Below are positions 1 through 6,629 of a stretch of DNA of 12,580 nt, piece by piece. Where the stretch lies: the NCBI GenBank assembly GCA_022600695.1, contig JAHZJY010000059.1, forward strand, positions 1 to 12,580, in the 5' to 3' direction. A program made the position numbers and the translations under genes. Each line of letters starts with the position of its first letter. Position 1 is the stretch's first letter. This stretch comes from Actinomycetes bacterium (lineage in GTDB: Bacteria > Actinomycetota > Actinomycetes > Mycobacteriales > Mycobacteriaceae). The notes under the pieces are model-generated. The model worked only from the letters and a program-made list of their open reading frames with translations, did not search any database and was not told the origin of the DNA.

Positions 1-311
1 CCGGCGGACTGCCACCCGATCAGGCCGACATCATCCTTTCCAATCTCGCCGCCTCGACGCCCCGCGGTATCGACGGCTATCCACAGCGTTTCGGCATCCC
101 CGAAGCACTTTTCGCCGAACCGGTTGCGGTGAAACAAGGTTGGATGTGCTGCTGGAACGGGCCGAATCAACTGCACATGTCCACCGGCGTGGTCGGCTCG
201 GACCGCCGCTACGTCATGGCGTTCGGTTCCATGGAACCCGTCGACGAGGTCGCCGCCCGAGAAACGCTCACCCGGGTCATCATGGCCATGTTCCCCGGGG
301 GGCGTGTCTAA
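1..311 (+). CDS. LppW-like exported serine-hydrolase-fold protein, C-terminal part only
   Basis: The reading frame is open from base 3 to a TAA at 309-311, giving about 102 C-terminal residues; the start and any lipobox lie outside the window. The visible part holds a KQGWMCCW segment followed by a strand-like STGVVGSDRRYVMAFGS stretch. That layout resembles the K-[TS]-G strand and following strand of beta-lactamase-like serine hydrolases, with KQG in place of KTG (inference). The position next to trmD matches lppW (Rv2905), described from memory as an alanine-rich lipoprotein in M. tuberculosis. No substrate is known to me. The gene runs tail to tail into trmD and shares four bases with it. 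The identification rests on synteny plus general appearance; catalytic activity cannot be judged because the SxxK-type motif would lie upstream. Confidence 0.7.
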   Translation, partial: GGLPPDQADIILSNLAASTPRGIDGYPQRFGIPEALFAEPVAVKQGWMCCWNGPNQLHMSTGVVGSDRRYVMAFGSMEPVDEVAARETLTRVIMAMFPGGRV

Positions 312-1006
312 TCCGGCTCCCCGGCGACGAGGTCCGGGCGGCGTTCCCGCGTTAGTTCCACCGCCTGCTGACGTCGCCATGCCGCGATCTTGGCGTGGTC
401 GCCGGACAGCAGCACCTCCGGGACCGCCCGACCCCGCCATATCGAGGGGCGGGTGTAGCTTGGCCCCTCCAGCAGTCGTTTCGATGATCCCGAGTGTGAA
501 TCATCCTGGTGGGAAAGCGGATTACCGATCACATTCGGCAGTAGTCGTACCACCGCCTCGATCATCACCAGTGCGGCGGCTTCCCCGCCCGCCAGCACGT
601 AATCGCCGATCGACACTTCCTCGACCCGCATCCGGGTAGCGGCATCGTCGGCGACCCGCTGGTCGATACCCTCGTAGCGGCCACAGGCGAACACCAGGTG
701 GGATTCCGCCGTCCAGCGCTGCGCATGCGCCTGGCCGAATAGCCGACCGGCCGGCGTCGGAACCACCAGAAGCGTTTCGCCCGAGCAGATCTCGTCGAGG
801 GCCTCACCCCACACCGGCGCCTTCATCACCATTCCGGGCCCACCACCGTAGGGCGCGTCATCCACGGAGCGGTGTACGTCCCGGGTCCATCGGCGGAGGT
901 CATGCACGCCGAATTCGACGATGCCGGCCTCAATGGCCCTGCCCGGCAACGACTGCCGAACCGGCTCCAGATAATCGGGGAAGATGGTGATGACGTCGAT
1001 ACGCAT
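308..1006 (-). CDS. trmD: tRNA (guanine-N1)-methyltransferase TrmD
   Basis: TrmD transfers a methyl group from S-adenosylmethionine to N1 of G37 in tRNAs reading codons that begin with C or G at this context, which prevents +1 frameshifting. It is a cytoplasmic SPOUT-class (trefoil knot) enzyme acting as a homodimer. The protein is 232 aa, normal for the family. Visible signatures are the N-terminal [18 protein letters not shown] (53-60), the knot motif GRYEGID (109-115), IGDYVLAGGE (133-142), Arg154 and Asp169, the last two falling at the family's catalytic numbers, then LLEGPSYTRP (178-187). I chose ATG at 1006 over an in-frame TTG at 1009 because ATG begins exactly on the last base of the rimM stop (TGATG) and keeps the family numbering. 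It is the last gene of the rpsP operon. Confidence 0.97.
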   Translation of the reverse strand: MRIDVITIFPDYLEPVRQSLPGRAIEAGIVEFGVHDLRRWTRDVHRSVDDAPYGGGPGMVMKAPVWGEALDEICSGETLLVVPTPAGRLFGQAHAQRWTAESHLVFACGRYEGIDQRVADDAATRMRVEEVSIGDYVLAGGEAAALVMIEAVVRLLPNVIGNPLSHQDDSHSGSSKRLLEGPSYTRPSIWRGRAVPEVLLSGDHAKIAAWRRQQAVELTRERRPDLVAGEPD

Positions 1007-1533
1007 CAATCGGCACCCAGGTCCAGCAGACCCTCCGGCGGGTCGATCTCGATCAGTCCGTCCACCCGCGACACCGTCGTCACGATCGCGCTGACAAAGG
1101 GCACCAGTAGCTCGGTGTCCGATTCGGTACGCACCGAGAGCAATTCGCCACCCGGGGTATGCAGCACTTCGATAACCCGCCCGATCTCGTCGCCGTCGGT
1201 CGTGCGCACCGCGAGCCCCTCAAGTTCGTGGTCATAGAACTCATCGGGATCCTCCAGCGACGGCAGGTCCGCGGAGTCGACGACGAAGAGATGACCGCGC
1301 AGGGCTTCGGCCGCATCCCGGTCATTGACCCCACGCAAGCGCACCAACAACCGGCCACTGTGCGGGCGGACCGATTCGATCACGGCGGGAACCTCGCCAA
1401 CACCGCGGCCACGCTTGAGGCGAAGCTGCGCCCCGGGGGCGAACCGGGAATCAGGGTCGTCGGTTCGGAGGTCGACCACGACCTCGCCGCCGATACCGTG
1501 CGCCTTGGCGATCCGCCCGACCACCAATTCCAC
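1006..1533 (-). CDS. rimM: Ribosome maturation factor RimM
   Basis: RimM is a cytoplasmic assembly factor that binds the 30S head region and helps late processing of 16S rRNA. The protein is 175 aa, typical. The N-terminal domain opens with [14 protein letters not shown] (5-18), the family signature, and carries further beta-barrel strands to about residue 90. A PRC-barrel domain starts near [12 protein letters not shown] (98-109) and runs to the C terminus. The GTG start at 1533-1531 shares its first base with the TAG stop of the upstream KH gene (TAGTG). The TGA stop shares its last base with the trmD ATG. Both arrangements suggest translation by stop-start reinitiation. The order rpsP, KH gene, rimM, trmD is a classic bacterial operon, which strengthens the call. 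Confidence 0.96.
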   Translation of the reverse strand: MELVVGRIAKAHGIGGEVVVDLRTDDPDSRFAPGAQLRLKRGRGVGEVPAVIESVRPHSGRLLVRLRGVNDRDAAEALRGHLFVVDSADLPSLEDPDEFYDHELEGLAVRTTDGDEIGRVIEVLHTPGGELLSVRTESDTELLVPFVSAIVTTVSRVDGLIEIDPPEGLLDLGAD

Positions 1534-1775
1534 TACTGGTCGGTGTCCACCACGTCGACCCGAATCCCCCGACCGCCGATCCCCGCGACCAGGGTCCGAA
1601 GCGCCGTGGCGGTACGCCCGCCGCGACCGATCACCTTGCCGAGATCGTCGGGATGGACGTGTACCTCGACGGTCCGGCCGCGTCGGTTGGTCACCAGATC
1701 GACGCGAACGTCATCGGGATTGTCGACGATCCCCCGAACCAGGTGGTCGACGGCGTCGACGACGACCGGGCTCAT
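1533..1775 (-). CDS. khpA: KH-domain RNA-binding protein, KhpA type (Rv2908c homologue)
   Basis: This is an 80-residue protein consisting of a single KH domain. The RNA-gripping GxxG loop is visible as GRGG at 50-53 inside [17 protein letters not shown], followed by the usual helix. Small proteins of this type (KhpA) partner with KhpB in other Gram-positive bacteria and act as RNA chaperones; in mycobacteria the role is not firmly assigned, so the symbol is by family. The ATG overlaps the rpsP stop by four bases (ATGA at 1775-1772), and its TAG stop overlaps the rimM GTG by one base. It therefore sits translationally locked between rpsP and rimM, which suggests that its dosage is tied to ribosome synthesis. 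Length equals the M. tuberculosis protein as I remember it. Confidence 0.92.
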   Translation of the reverse strand: MSPVVVDAVDHLVRGIVDNPDDVRVDLVTNRRGRTVEVHVHPDDLGKVIGRGGRTATALRTLVAGIGGRGIRVDVVDTDQ

Positions 1776-2266
1776 TCGGCGGTGGACTCGGCGCCGGCAG
1801 AAGCTTCGGCGGCCGGCTCTGCGGAAGCGTCGGTCTTCTCGGCTGTGCCTTCGGCAGCGTCCTCGGCCTTCTTCGCCGGCGCCTTCTTCTTCTTCGGCTG
1901 GGTCGCCTCGCCGGACGGCGCGCCGTCGGCGCTGGCCAGTGCAGCATTGAACAGGTCCAGCTTGCTGGGCTTGGGCGCCTTGACCTTCAGCGTGCCCTCC
2001 CCACCCGGCAGGCCCTTGAACTTCTGCCAGTCGCCGGTGATCTTGAGCAGTTTGAGGACCGGCTCAGTGGGCTGGGCGCCTACCGACAACCAGTACTGGG
2101 CGCGCTCGGAGTCGATCTCGATCAGGCTCGGATCTTCCTTGGGGTGGTAGCGGCCGATGACCTCGATGGCGCGACCGTCGCGGCGGTTGCGGGCGTCGGC
2201 GACAGAGATGCGGTACTGGGGGTTACGGATCTTGCCCAGCCGGGCGAGCTTGATTTTGACTGCCAT
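1772..2266 (-). CDS. rpsP: 30S ribosomal protein bS16 with long C-terminal extension
   Basis: bS16 binds 16S rRNA in the 30S body and is needed for assembly. The core is residues 1-85, starting [20 protein letters not shown], with the signature [16 protein letters not shown] (37-52) and a W(L)[10 protein letters not shown] strand near 59-70. The total is 164 aa, about twice the enterobacterial protein. The extra 75 residues are low-complexity: lysine-rich ([10 protein letters not shown], 124-133) and then Ala/Glu-rich to the end, an extension also present in mycobacterial S16 as I recall. I chose ATG 2266 because an AGGAG sits about 11 bases upstream and the family N-terminus begins exactly there; an open frame continuing upstream to 2416 has no family similarity. 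It is the first gene of the operon with khpA, rimM and trmD. Confidence 0.97.
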   Translation of the reverse strand: MAVKIKLARLGKIRNPQYRISVADARNRRDGRAIEVIGRYHPKEDPSLIEIDSERAQYWLSVGAQPTEPVLKLLKITGDWQKFKGLPGGEGTLKVKAPKPSKLDLFNAALASADGAPSGEATQPKKKKAPAKKAEDAAEGTAEKTDASAEPAAEASAGAESTAE

Positions 2267-2466
2267 GAAACAGATTTCTCCTGGAGTGACACGCCGCAAT
2301 TCAGCGATACCGGCAGGTTGCCGGATCCGGTTTTGCCCCGCGTGGGCGGCCGACGGGACATCGCGTCGCTGCCGACATCCGTGGCCAGCAGTCGATTGTG
2401 CCAGATCGCACCGCACCGGCGGAAATCGTGGACGTTTGTCCGACCCGGGCCACAGCGGCGACCGGC
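2267..2466 (-). promoter_or_regulatory. Leader and promoter region of the rpsP operon
   Basis: These 200 bases separate rpsP from the next gene and hold no supported gene. Reading on the minus strand, a Shine-Dalgarno AGGAG lies at about 2282-2278. A -10-like TATCGC occurs at 2309-2304, giving a leader of roughly 30 bases, with no convincing -35. Directly before it is an inverted repeat CCGGCA-N3-TGCCGG (2310-2324), overlapped by the palindrome CCGGATCCGG (2321-2330). The promoter assignment is a guess from position; the inverted repeats are exact. Confidence 0.35.
2310..2324. repeat. Perfect 6-bp inverted repeat upstream of rpsP
   Basis: CCGGCA and TGCCGG flank a three-base spacer, and the right arm overlaps a second 10-bp palindrome, CCGGATCCGG, at 2321-2330. 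It abuts the best -10 candidate of the rpsP operon. It could be an operator, or a leader hairpin if transcription starts further upstream. Confidence 0.4.
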
Positions 2467-2883
2467 CTACAGCAGTTTGTCAAAACATTTGACTTCCACC
2501 CGGCGGGTCATTCGCCAGCCCTCGGCGGTGCGGATGAACTCGTCGTCGTACCACAGCGCACAGAACAGAATCTGGCCGTCATCGCTGAGTTGCATCGGGT
2601 TCAAGCACATTGTCCGCCCGGTGGCGGTGTCACCGGTCAGCCGGATATCGAAGTTGCCGATCAGGTGGGCGTAGGCCGGGAAGTTGGGCAGCACCTCGGC
2701 GAGCCAGGCCTTGACCTGCGGGTAGGGCCCGTCGATCCCGCCCATCGCGCGGTAGTCGATATACGCGTCCGGGGTGAAGATCCGGTCGAGGTCATCAAAA
2801 CTCCGCTGGTCGATCGCACTGGCGTAATCCACCAGCAGTTGCTCGATCTCCAGCCGGTCAGAGATTTCTTCCAGGCTCAGCAT
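2467..2883 (-). CDS. SnoaL-like (NTF2-fold) domain protein, Rv2910c homologue
   Basis: The protein has 138 residues and is a single NTF2-fold domain of the SnoaL_4 type, a scaffold used by small isomerases, cyclases and dehydratases and by non-enzymatic binding proteins. The helical start [39 protein letters not shown] (6-44) shows the family spacing of Tyr20, Asp25, Asp31 and the DAYIDY strand. His73 in the YAHLIGN segment and a C-terminal WRMTRRVEV strand (123-131) complete the fold. ATG at 2883 is preceded by no clear Shine-Dalgarno sequence. The gene lies alone between the rpsP operon and a divergent carboxypeptidase gene, so context gives no substrate. The position matches Rv2910c, which to my knowledge is uncharacterised. 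No signal peptide is present, so it is probably cytoplasmic. Confidence 0.85.
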   Translation of the reverse strand: MLSLEEISDRLEIEQLLVDYASAIDQRSFDDLDRIFTPDAYIDYRAMGGIDGPYPQVKAWLAEVLPNFPAYAHLIGNFDIRLTGDTATGRTMCLNPMQLSDDGQILFCALWYDDEFIRTAEGWRMTRRVEVKCFDKLL

Positions 2884-2925
2884 GGTGGAGATTCAACACC
2901 GGGACGGCCCGCCGGATACACCGGT

Positions 2926-2931
2926 TAGGCT
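2926..2931 (+). promoter_or_regulatory. -10 element TAGGCT for a leaderless dacB-like transcript
   Basis: TAGGCT fits the mycobacterial TANNNT -10 consensus. Eight bases separate it from the ATG at 2940, and no Shine-Dalgarno sequence lies between, so the mRNA may start at or within a base or two of the start codon. The same hexamer precedes ffh. Confidence 0.5.
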
Positions 2932-2939
2932 GATCCGCC

Positions 2940-3830
2940 ATGGGCAGGCTGGCCACCGCAGTCGCGGCATCACTGACATTGATCGCAACCACCATCTCCG
3001 GGGGCGCTGCAGCCCCGGTGGCATCCGCCGAGCAGAACATCCAACCGGCTGGCTCGATGCCGATCCCCGACGGCCCGGCGCCGTCCTGGATCATCGCCGA
3101 CATGGACTCCGGGCAGGTGCTCGCCGGCCGGGACATGTACGGCGCGCATCCACCGGCCAGCACCATCAAGGTGCTGCTCGCTCTGACCGCCCTGGACGAG
3201 CTGAACCTGGACTCGACGGTGGTCGCCAGCGTGGCCAACACCCAGGTGGTGTGTAACTGTGCCGGGATCAAAGCGGGCCAGACCTACACCGTGCGGCAGC
3301 TACTCGACGCGGCTCTGCTGGTCTCCGGTAATGACGCGGCGAACACCCTGGCGGACATGCTGGGCGGCTACGACATCGCAGTCGACAAGATGAACGCGAA
3401 GGCGGTCACGATCGGGGCCACCAACACCCACGCCACCAGTCCGTCCGGACTCGACGGTCCCGGCGGGTCCGGGTGGACGACTCCGCACGACCTGGCGGCG
3501 ATTTTCCGCGCCGCCATGGCCAACCCGGTGTTCGCCCAGATCACCGCCCAACCCACCGCGTTGTTCCCGACCTCGTCCGGTGAGCGGCCGCTGATCAACC
3601 AGGACGAGTTGCTGGTGCGTTATCCCGGGGCGATCGGCGGCAAGACCGGCTACACCAACGCGGCCCGCAAGACCTTCGTCGGTGCCGCGGACCGCAACGG
3701 CCGACGACTGGTCGTCGCGATGATGTACGGCCTGGTCCGGCAGGGCGGACCGACCTACTGGGATCAGGCGGCGACATTGCTGGATTGGGGTTTCGCGCAG
3801 CATCCAACCCAAGCCGTCGCGGCCCTGTAG
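2940..3830 (+). CDS. dacB2: Exported D-alanyl-D-alanine carboxypeptidase, S11 family (DacB2-like, copy A)
   Basis: This penicillin-binding-protein-type enzyme removes the terminal D-Ala from peptidoglycan pentapeptides and acts outside the membrane. The 296 residues begin with a signal peptide (MGRLATAVAASLTLIATTISGG... with a cut near the ASA at 28-30). The active-site motifs are complete: SxxK is S74-T-I-K77, SGN is 129-131, and KTG is 235-237. There is no large C-terminal domain or clear membrane anchor, so the mature enzyme is probably soluble in the cell-wall space. Cys105 and Cys107 form a CNC motif, unusual in an exported protein and matched by CSC in the paralogue at 4673-5527. ATG at 2940 was chosen because it starts the signal peptide and lies just after a TAGGCT -10. 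It is divergent from the SnoaL-like gene. The position matches M. tuberculosis dacB2 (Rv2911). Confidence 0.93.
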   Translation: MGRLATAVAASLTLIATTISGGAAAPVASAEQNIQPAGSMPIPDGPAPSWIIADMDSGQVLAGRDMYGAHPPASTIKVLLALTALDELNLDSTVVASVANTQVVCNCAGIKAGQTYTVRQLLDAALLVSGNDAANTLADMLGGYDIAVDKMNAKAVTIGATNTHATSPSGLDGPGGSGWTTPHDLAAIFRAAMANPVFAQITAQPTALFPTSSGERPLINQDELLVRYPGAIGGKTGYTNAARKTFVGAADRNGRRLVVAMMYGLVRQGGPTYWDQAATLLDWGFAQHPTQAVAAL

Positions 3831-3850
3831 CCGGGCCCCTGTAGCCGGGC
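3823..3850. repeat. Exact 14-bp tandem duplication over the carboxypeptidase stop codon
   Basis: The 14-mer CCCTGTAGCCGGGC occurs at 3823-3836 and again, directly abutting, at 3837-3850. The first copy contains the TAG stop of the upstream gene (3828-3830); the second is non-coding and ends one base before the stop codon of the convergent DUF1942 gene. It looks like a replication-slippage duplication. Confidence 0.9.
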
Positions 3851-3869
3851 TTAGCGCCCGAAACCGGGC
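3831..3869. terminator. Possible weak bidirectional terminator between convergent genes
   Basis: CGGGC (3846-3850) pairs with GCCCG (3856-3860) around a five-base loop that contains the DUF1942 stop codon, and GCCCG (3856-3860) can instead pair with CGGGC (3865-3869). A third CCGGGC lies at 3831-3836. The stems are only 5 bp and there is no T tract, so intrinsic termination is uncertain. Confidence 0.3.
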
Positions 3870-4507
3870 TCGGAAACCTCAGCCTCGGTGAGTTCGAAGG
3901 GCGGCGGAGCGAGAACGTCCGGAGTCGCCTTGAGTTCGGCATCCGACTCGGCCGGCAGCGATTCCGACGACGTTCCCGACGGCGCCCCGGACGACGTTCC
4001 CTCCGGGATGACGGTGGATCTTTCCGGTTCCGGTGGCGGTTCCGGTGCCGGCGGTGCCTCCCAGAAACCCTCCAACGGGAGCTCACCGGGAACCCAGGCG
4101 AGAATGTCCCGGAACCCGTCGCCCCACACGACGCTGTTCGGCACGTCGCCCACGACATCGAAGTAGAGCATGTTCATATTCGAGGCACCCTGGATGGACG
4201 GGTAGAACGCCCCTTTCTGGGCGCGGGCACCGAACTGTTGGATCATCGGGTTGGCGTTACCGCCGAAGCCGTCGACGAACAGCCGGGCCGAATACAACGT
4301 CCCGTTGTGCGGCACCGGGTCCTTACTCGGCCCGAAGTCGGTGACGGTGTAACCGATATAGGGAAAACCGTTCGGCCCGTTCAGCCGCATCTGCTCACCG
4401 AAGATTTTGATGTTGTCGGTTGCCGCGGCCGGCGCCGCGGTGGCGGCCGCGATCCCGACGGCAAGTGCTGTTGCGCCGACGACCTCAGCCAACTTCCTCA
4501 TTCTCAC
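3851..4507 (-). CDS. Secreted MPT63-family (DUF1942) protein with acidic Pro-rich tail
   Basis: This is an exported protein of the mycobacterial MPT63/DUF1942 family, small immunoglobulin-like beta sandwiches of unknown biochemical role. An N-terminal signal peptide (RKLAEVVGATALAVGIAAATAAPAAA) is followed by the mature start TDNIKIFGEQ. The C-terminal family signature is clear: MNMLYFDVVGDVPNSVVWGDGFRDILAWVP, close to the GKIYFDV...MNNGMEDLLIWEP end of MPT63. MPT63 stops there, but this protein continues for about 80 residues rich in Pro, Glu, Ser and Gly with no predicted fold. GTG at 4507 is preferred because GGGGAG lies five bases upstream (218 aa); ATG at 4501, two codons later, is almost as good. 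The gene is convergent with the first carboxypeptidase gene and divergent from the second. M. tuberculosis has other genes at this position. Confidence 0.85.
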   Translation of the reverse strand: MRMRKLAEVVGATALAVGIAAATAAPAAATDNIKIFGEQMRLNGPNGFPYIGYTVTDFGPSKDPVPHNGTLYSARLFVDGFGGNANPMIQQFGARAQKGAFYPSIQGASNMNMLYFDVVGDVPNSVVWGDGFRDILAWVPGELPLEGFWEAPPAPEPPPEPERSTVIPEGTSSGAPSGTSSESLPAESDAELKATPDVLAPPPFELTEAEVSEPGFGR

Positions 4508-4630
4508 AGTGACTCCCCTGGTTGCCTCTCGCGCCGCACACCGACTGACGTTCTCAGCAGGGTATCTGCCCACACCTACCCATGGAAGCCGGGACACGAA
4601 CCCAGACTCCCGCTACCAATCAGAGACCCT

Positions 4631-4654
4631 GCCGAGCCCCTATCGCGGCTCGGC
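4631..4654. promoter_or_regulatory. Perfect 8-bp inverted repeat over the -35 region, candidate operator
   Basis: GCCGAGCC (4631-4638) and GGCTCGGC (4647-4654) are exact reverse complements separated by eight bases. The repeat ends five bases before the -10 element TAATCT and covers where a -35 would sit, as expected for a dimeric regulator's site. It could alternatively be an unrelated hairpin; in a leaderless model it is not transcribed with the downstream gene. Confidence 0.5.
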
Positions 4655-4659
4655 CGCAC

Positions 4660-4665
4660 TAATCT
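4660..4665 (+). promoter_or_regulatory. -10 element TAATCT for a leaderless transcript
   Basis: TAATCT matches the TANNNT consensus. Seven bases separate it from the GTG at 4673, and no Shine-Dalgarno sequence is present, so transcription probably begins at the start codon. Confidence 0.55.
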
Positions 4666-4672
4666 CAGCGCC

Positions 4673-5527
4673 GTGTACAACCTGCCGCGCCGGCTTCACC
4701 GCGCGTCGCTGAGCGTCGCGATGACGGTGATGATGGCACTCTCGGTGGCCCCGCCCACTGAGGCTGAACCTCAGGCCGGGGCGTCCGCCGGCGCTCCGCC
4801 CGACGGACCGGCCGCGGCCTGGCTGGTGGCCGACATGACCACCGGGCAGATCATCGGGGGTAAGGACCCCTACAGCCCGTATGCGCCGGCCAGCACCATC
4901 AAGGCGCTGTTGGCGATGGTAGTACTCGACCAGCTCAACCCGAACGCGGCGATCCGGGCGACCGCCGCGAGCACGGACGTCGTATGTTCGTGTGTCGGCC
5001 TGATACCCGGTCAGGTGTACACCGCACGGCAGCTGCTCGACGGGCTGTTGATGGTGTCTGGCAATGACGCCGCCAATCTGCTCGCCGACATGCTCGGCGG
5101 CTATCAGACCGCCGTCGCCAAGATGAACGCCAAGGCTTTCGCACTGGGCGCCCGCGCCACCCGGGCCGGTTCCCCGTCGGGGCTGGACGGCCCGGGCTGG
5201 GAGTCGGTATCCACCCCGCACGACCTTGCGCTGCTGTACCGGGCGGCATTGAACTATCCGCTGTTCACCCAGATCATCCACCAGACCTCGGCGTTGTTTC
5301 CCGACGGCAACGACGTCAAGGAACTTGTCAGCCGAGACCCACTGTTGCGCAGCTATCCCGGTTATATCGGCGGCAAGACCGGTTTCACCAAACTGGCTCA
5401 GGAAACCTATGTCGGCATGGCTCAGCGCGGCGGGCACCGGGTGGTCGTCGTGCAGATGTACGGCAAAACCGACCTCTGGGATCAGGGCCGGGCACTGTTC
5501 GACTGGGGATTCCGGCACTACGGATAG
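4673..5527 (+). CDS. Exported D-alanyl-D-alanine carboxypeptidase, S11 family (DacB-like, copy B)
   Basis: This is a second penicillin-binding-protein-type carboxypeptidase, predicted to cleave terminal D-Ala from peptidoglycan precursors outside the membrane. It has 284 residues. A signal peptide (basic PRRLHR, then a hydrophobic run to about PPTEA at 27-31) leads the chain. SxxK is S74-K77, SGN is 129-131 and KTG is 235-237, the same numbers as in the paralogue at 2940. By hand, 108 of 190 aligned positions between residues 51 and 240 are identical, without gaps. The CxC pair is kept as CSC (105-107). I chose GTG at 4673 because it gives the signal peptide, the matching numbering and a TAATCT element just upstream; the frame is open further upstream but codes nothing recognisable. 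From memory, M. smegmatis also has two adjacent genes of this kind. Confidence 0.9.
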   Translation: MYNLPRRLHRASLSVAMTVMMALSVAPPTEAEPQAGASAGAPPDGPAAAWLVADMTTGQIIGGKDPYSPYAPASTIKALLAMVVLDQLNPNAAIRATAASTDVVCSCVGLIPGQVYTARQLLDGLLMVSGNDAANLLADMLGGYQTAVAKMNAKAFALGARATRAGSPSGLDGPGWESVSTPHDLALLYRAALNYPLFTQIIHQTSALFPDGNDVKELVSRDPLLRSYPGYIGGKTGFTKLAQETYVGMAQRGGHRVVVVQMYGKTDLWDQGRALFDWGFRHYG

Positions 5528-5535
5528 GCCGCGCG

Positions 5536-6629
5536 TCAGTACACCCGCCCGCGCAGCACCACCCGATCCGGATGCGACAGCACCTCCGGCCCGGAGCGCG
5601 GATCCCCGGTGAAGCACAGCAGGTCGGCCGGCGCGCCCTCGGCCAGCACTGGTCGGCCCAGCCACATTCGGGCGTCCCAGCAAGCCGCGCCGAGGGCCTC
5701 GCCGGGTGTCATGCCGATGCCCTTGAGTGCCTCGACCTCGTCGCCGATGCGGCCATGCGCGATCGAGGCGCCGGCATCGCTACCGGCGAAGATGGCAACC
5801 CCGGCCTCGCGGGCCGCACTGATCCGGTCCCGGCTACGCGCGTACAGGTCGCGCATGTGCGCCGCGTAGCGCGGGTATTTCCCCGCGGCGTCGGCGAATC
5901 CGGGGAAGCTGTCGATGTTGATCAGCGTCGGCACGAGGGCGGTGCCTCGCTCGACCATCATCGCGACCGTGTCCTCGGTCAGGCCGGTTCCGTGTTCGAT
6001 GCAGTCGATACCGGCCTTGATCAGGCCGGGCAACGAGTCCTCCGAGAACGCATGCGCGGTCACCCGGGCACCTTCGGCGTGCGCAGCGGCGACAGCCGCT
6101 ACCAGAACCTCGTCGGACCACAACGGCGCCAGGTCCCCGACTGAACGGTCGATCCAGTCCCCGACCAGCTTGACCCATCCGTCTCCGCGGCGCGCCTGGT
6201 CTGCCACCGCGTCGGGCAATTGCCATTCGTCTTCGAGTTCAACGGCGAACCCCGCCGAGTATCGCTTCGGCCGTGCCAGGTGCCGTCCGGCCCTGATGAT
6301 CGTGGGCAGGTCGTGGTGATCGTCGAGACTGCGGGTGTCGATCGGCGAGCCACAGTCCCGCAACAGCAGTGCGCCGACATCGCGCTCGGTCTCAGCCTGG
6401 CGGATCGCCTCGTCAAGGTCGACCACGCCCCGGCGCCCCAGTCCCACATGGCAGTGCGCGTCGACCAGGCCGGGCAGAATCCAGCCGTCCGCACTGTCGG
6501 CTCCGAAGATCGTCACAGCGTCGGCCACCGGCTCGCTGCGCAGAATCCCGTCGGCGATCCACCACTGGACCGGTTCGCCGCCGGGCAGTCCGCGGCCCCG
6601 AACATGCAATGCGGGCGGCCGCTCGGCGC

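Larger units (their letters stand above)
4508..4672. promoter_or_regulatory. Divergent promoter region between DUF1942 gene and second carboxypeptidase gene
   Basis: These 165 bases must hold both promoters. Toward the DUF1942 gene, a -10-like TACCCT lies at 4564-4559 (minus strand), overlapped by a short GGGTA-N12-TACCC repeat (4560-4581); the expected leader is about 45 bases. Toward the carboxypeptidase gene, TAATCT (4660-4665) and an 8-bp inverted repeat (4631-4654) are listed separately. No gene is visible. Confidence 0.5.

Noticed and set aside
2267..2416. Upstream extension of rpsP by 50 residues
   Set aside because: bS16 begins at [11 protein letters not shown], preceded by a good Shine-Dalgarno sequence; the extension has no family similarity.
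2896..2924. ACACCGG direct repeat, centres 22 bp apart, upstream of the first carboxypeptidase gene
   Set aside because: Two helical turns apart is suggestive, but seven-base repeats of this composition are expected often in such GC-rich DNA.
4589..4605. tRNA T-arm-like sequence on the minus strand (CTGGG, loop TTCGTGT, CCCGG)
   Set aside because: The loop has T instead of A at the conserved position, no matching 5' acceptor strand or anticodon arm lies upstream, and no integrase is nearby. It may be chance or a degraded remnant.
4238..4672. 5' extension of the second carboxypeptidase frame, giving a 429-residue protein
   Set aside because: The extra residues run antisense through the DUF1942 gene, show no domain, and would bury the signal peptide; the GTG at 4673 explains everything.
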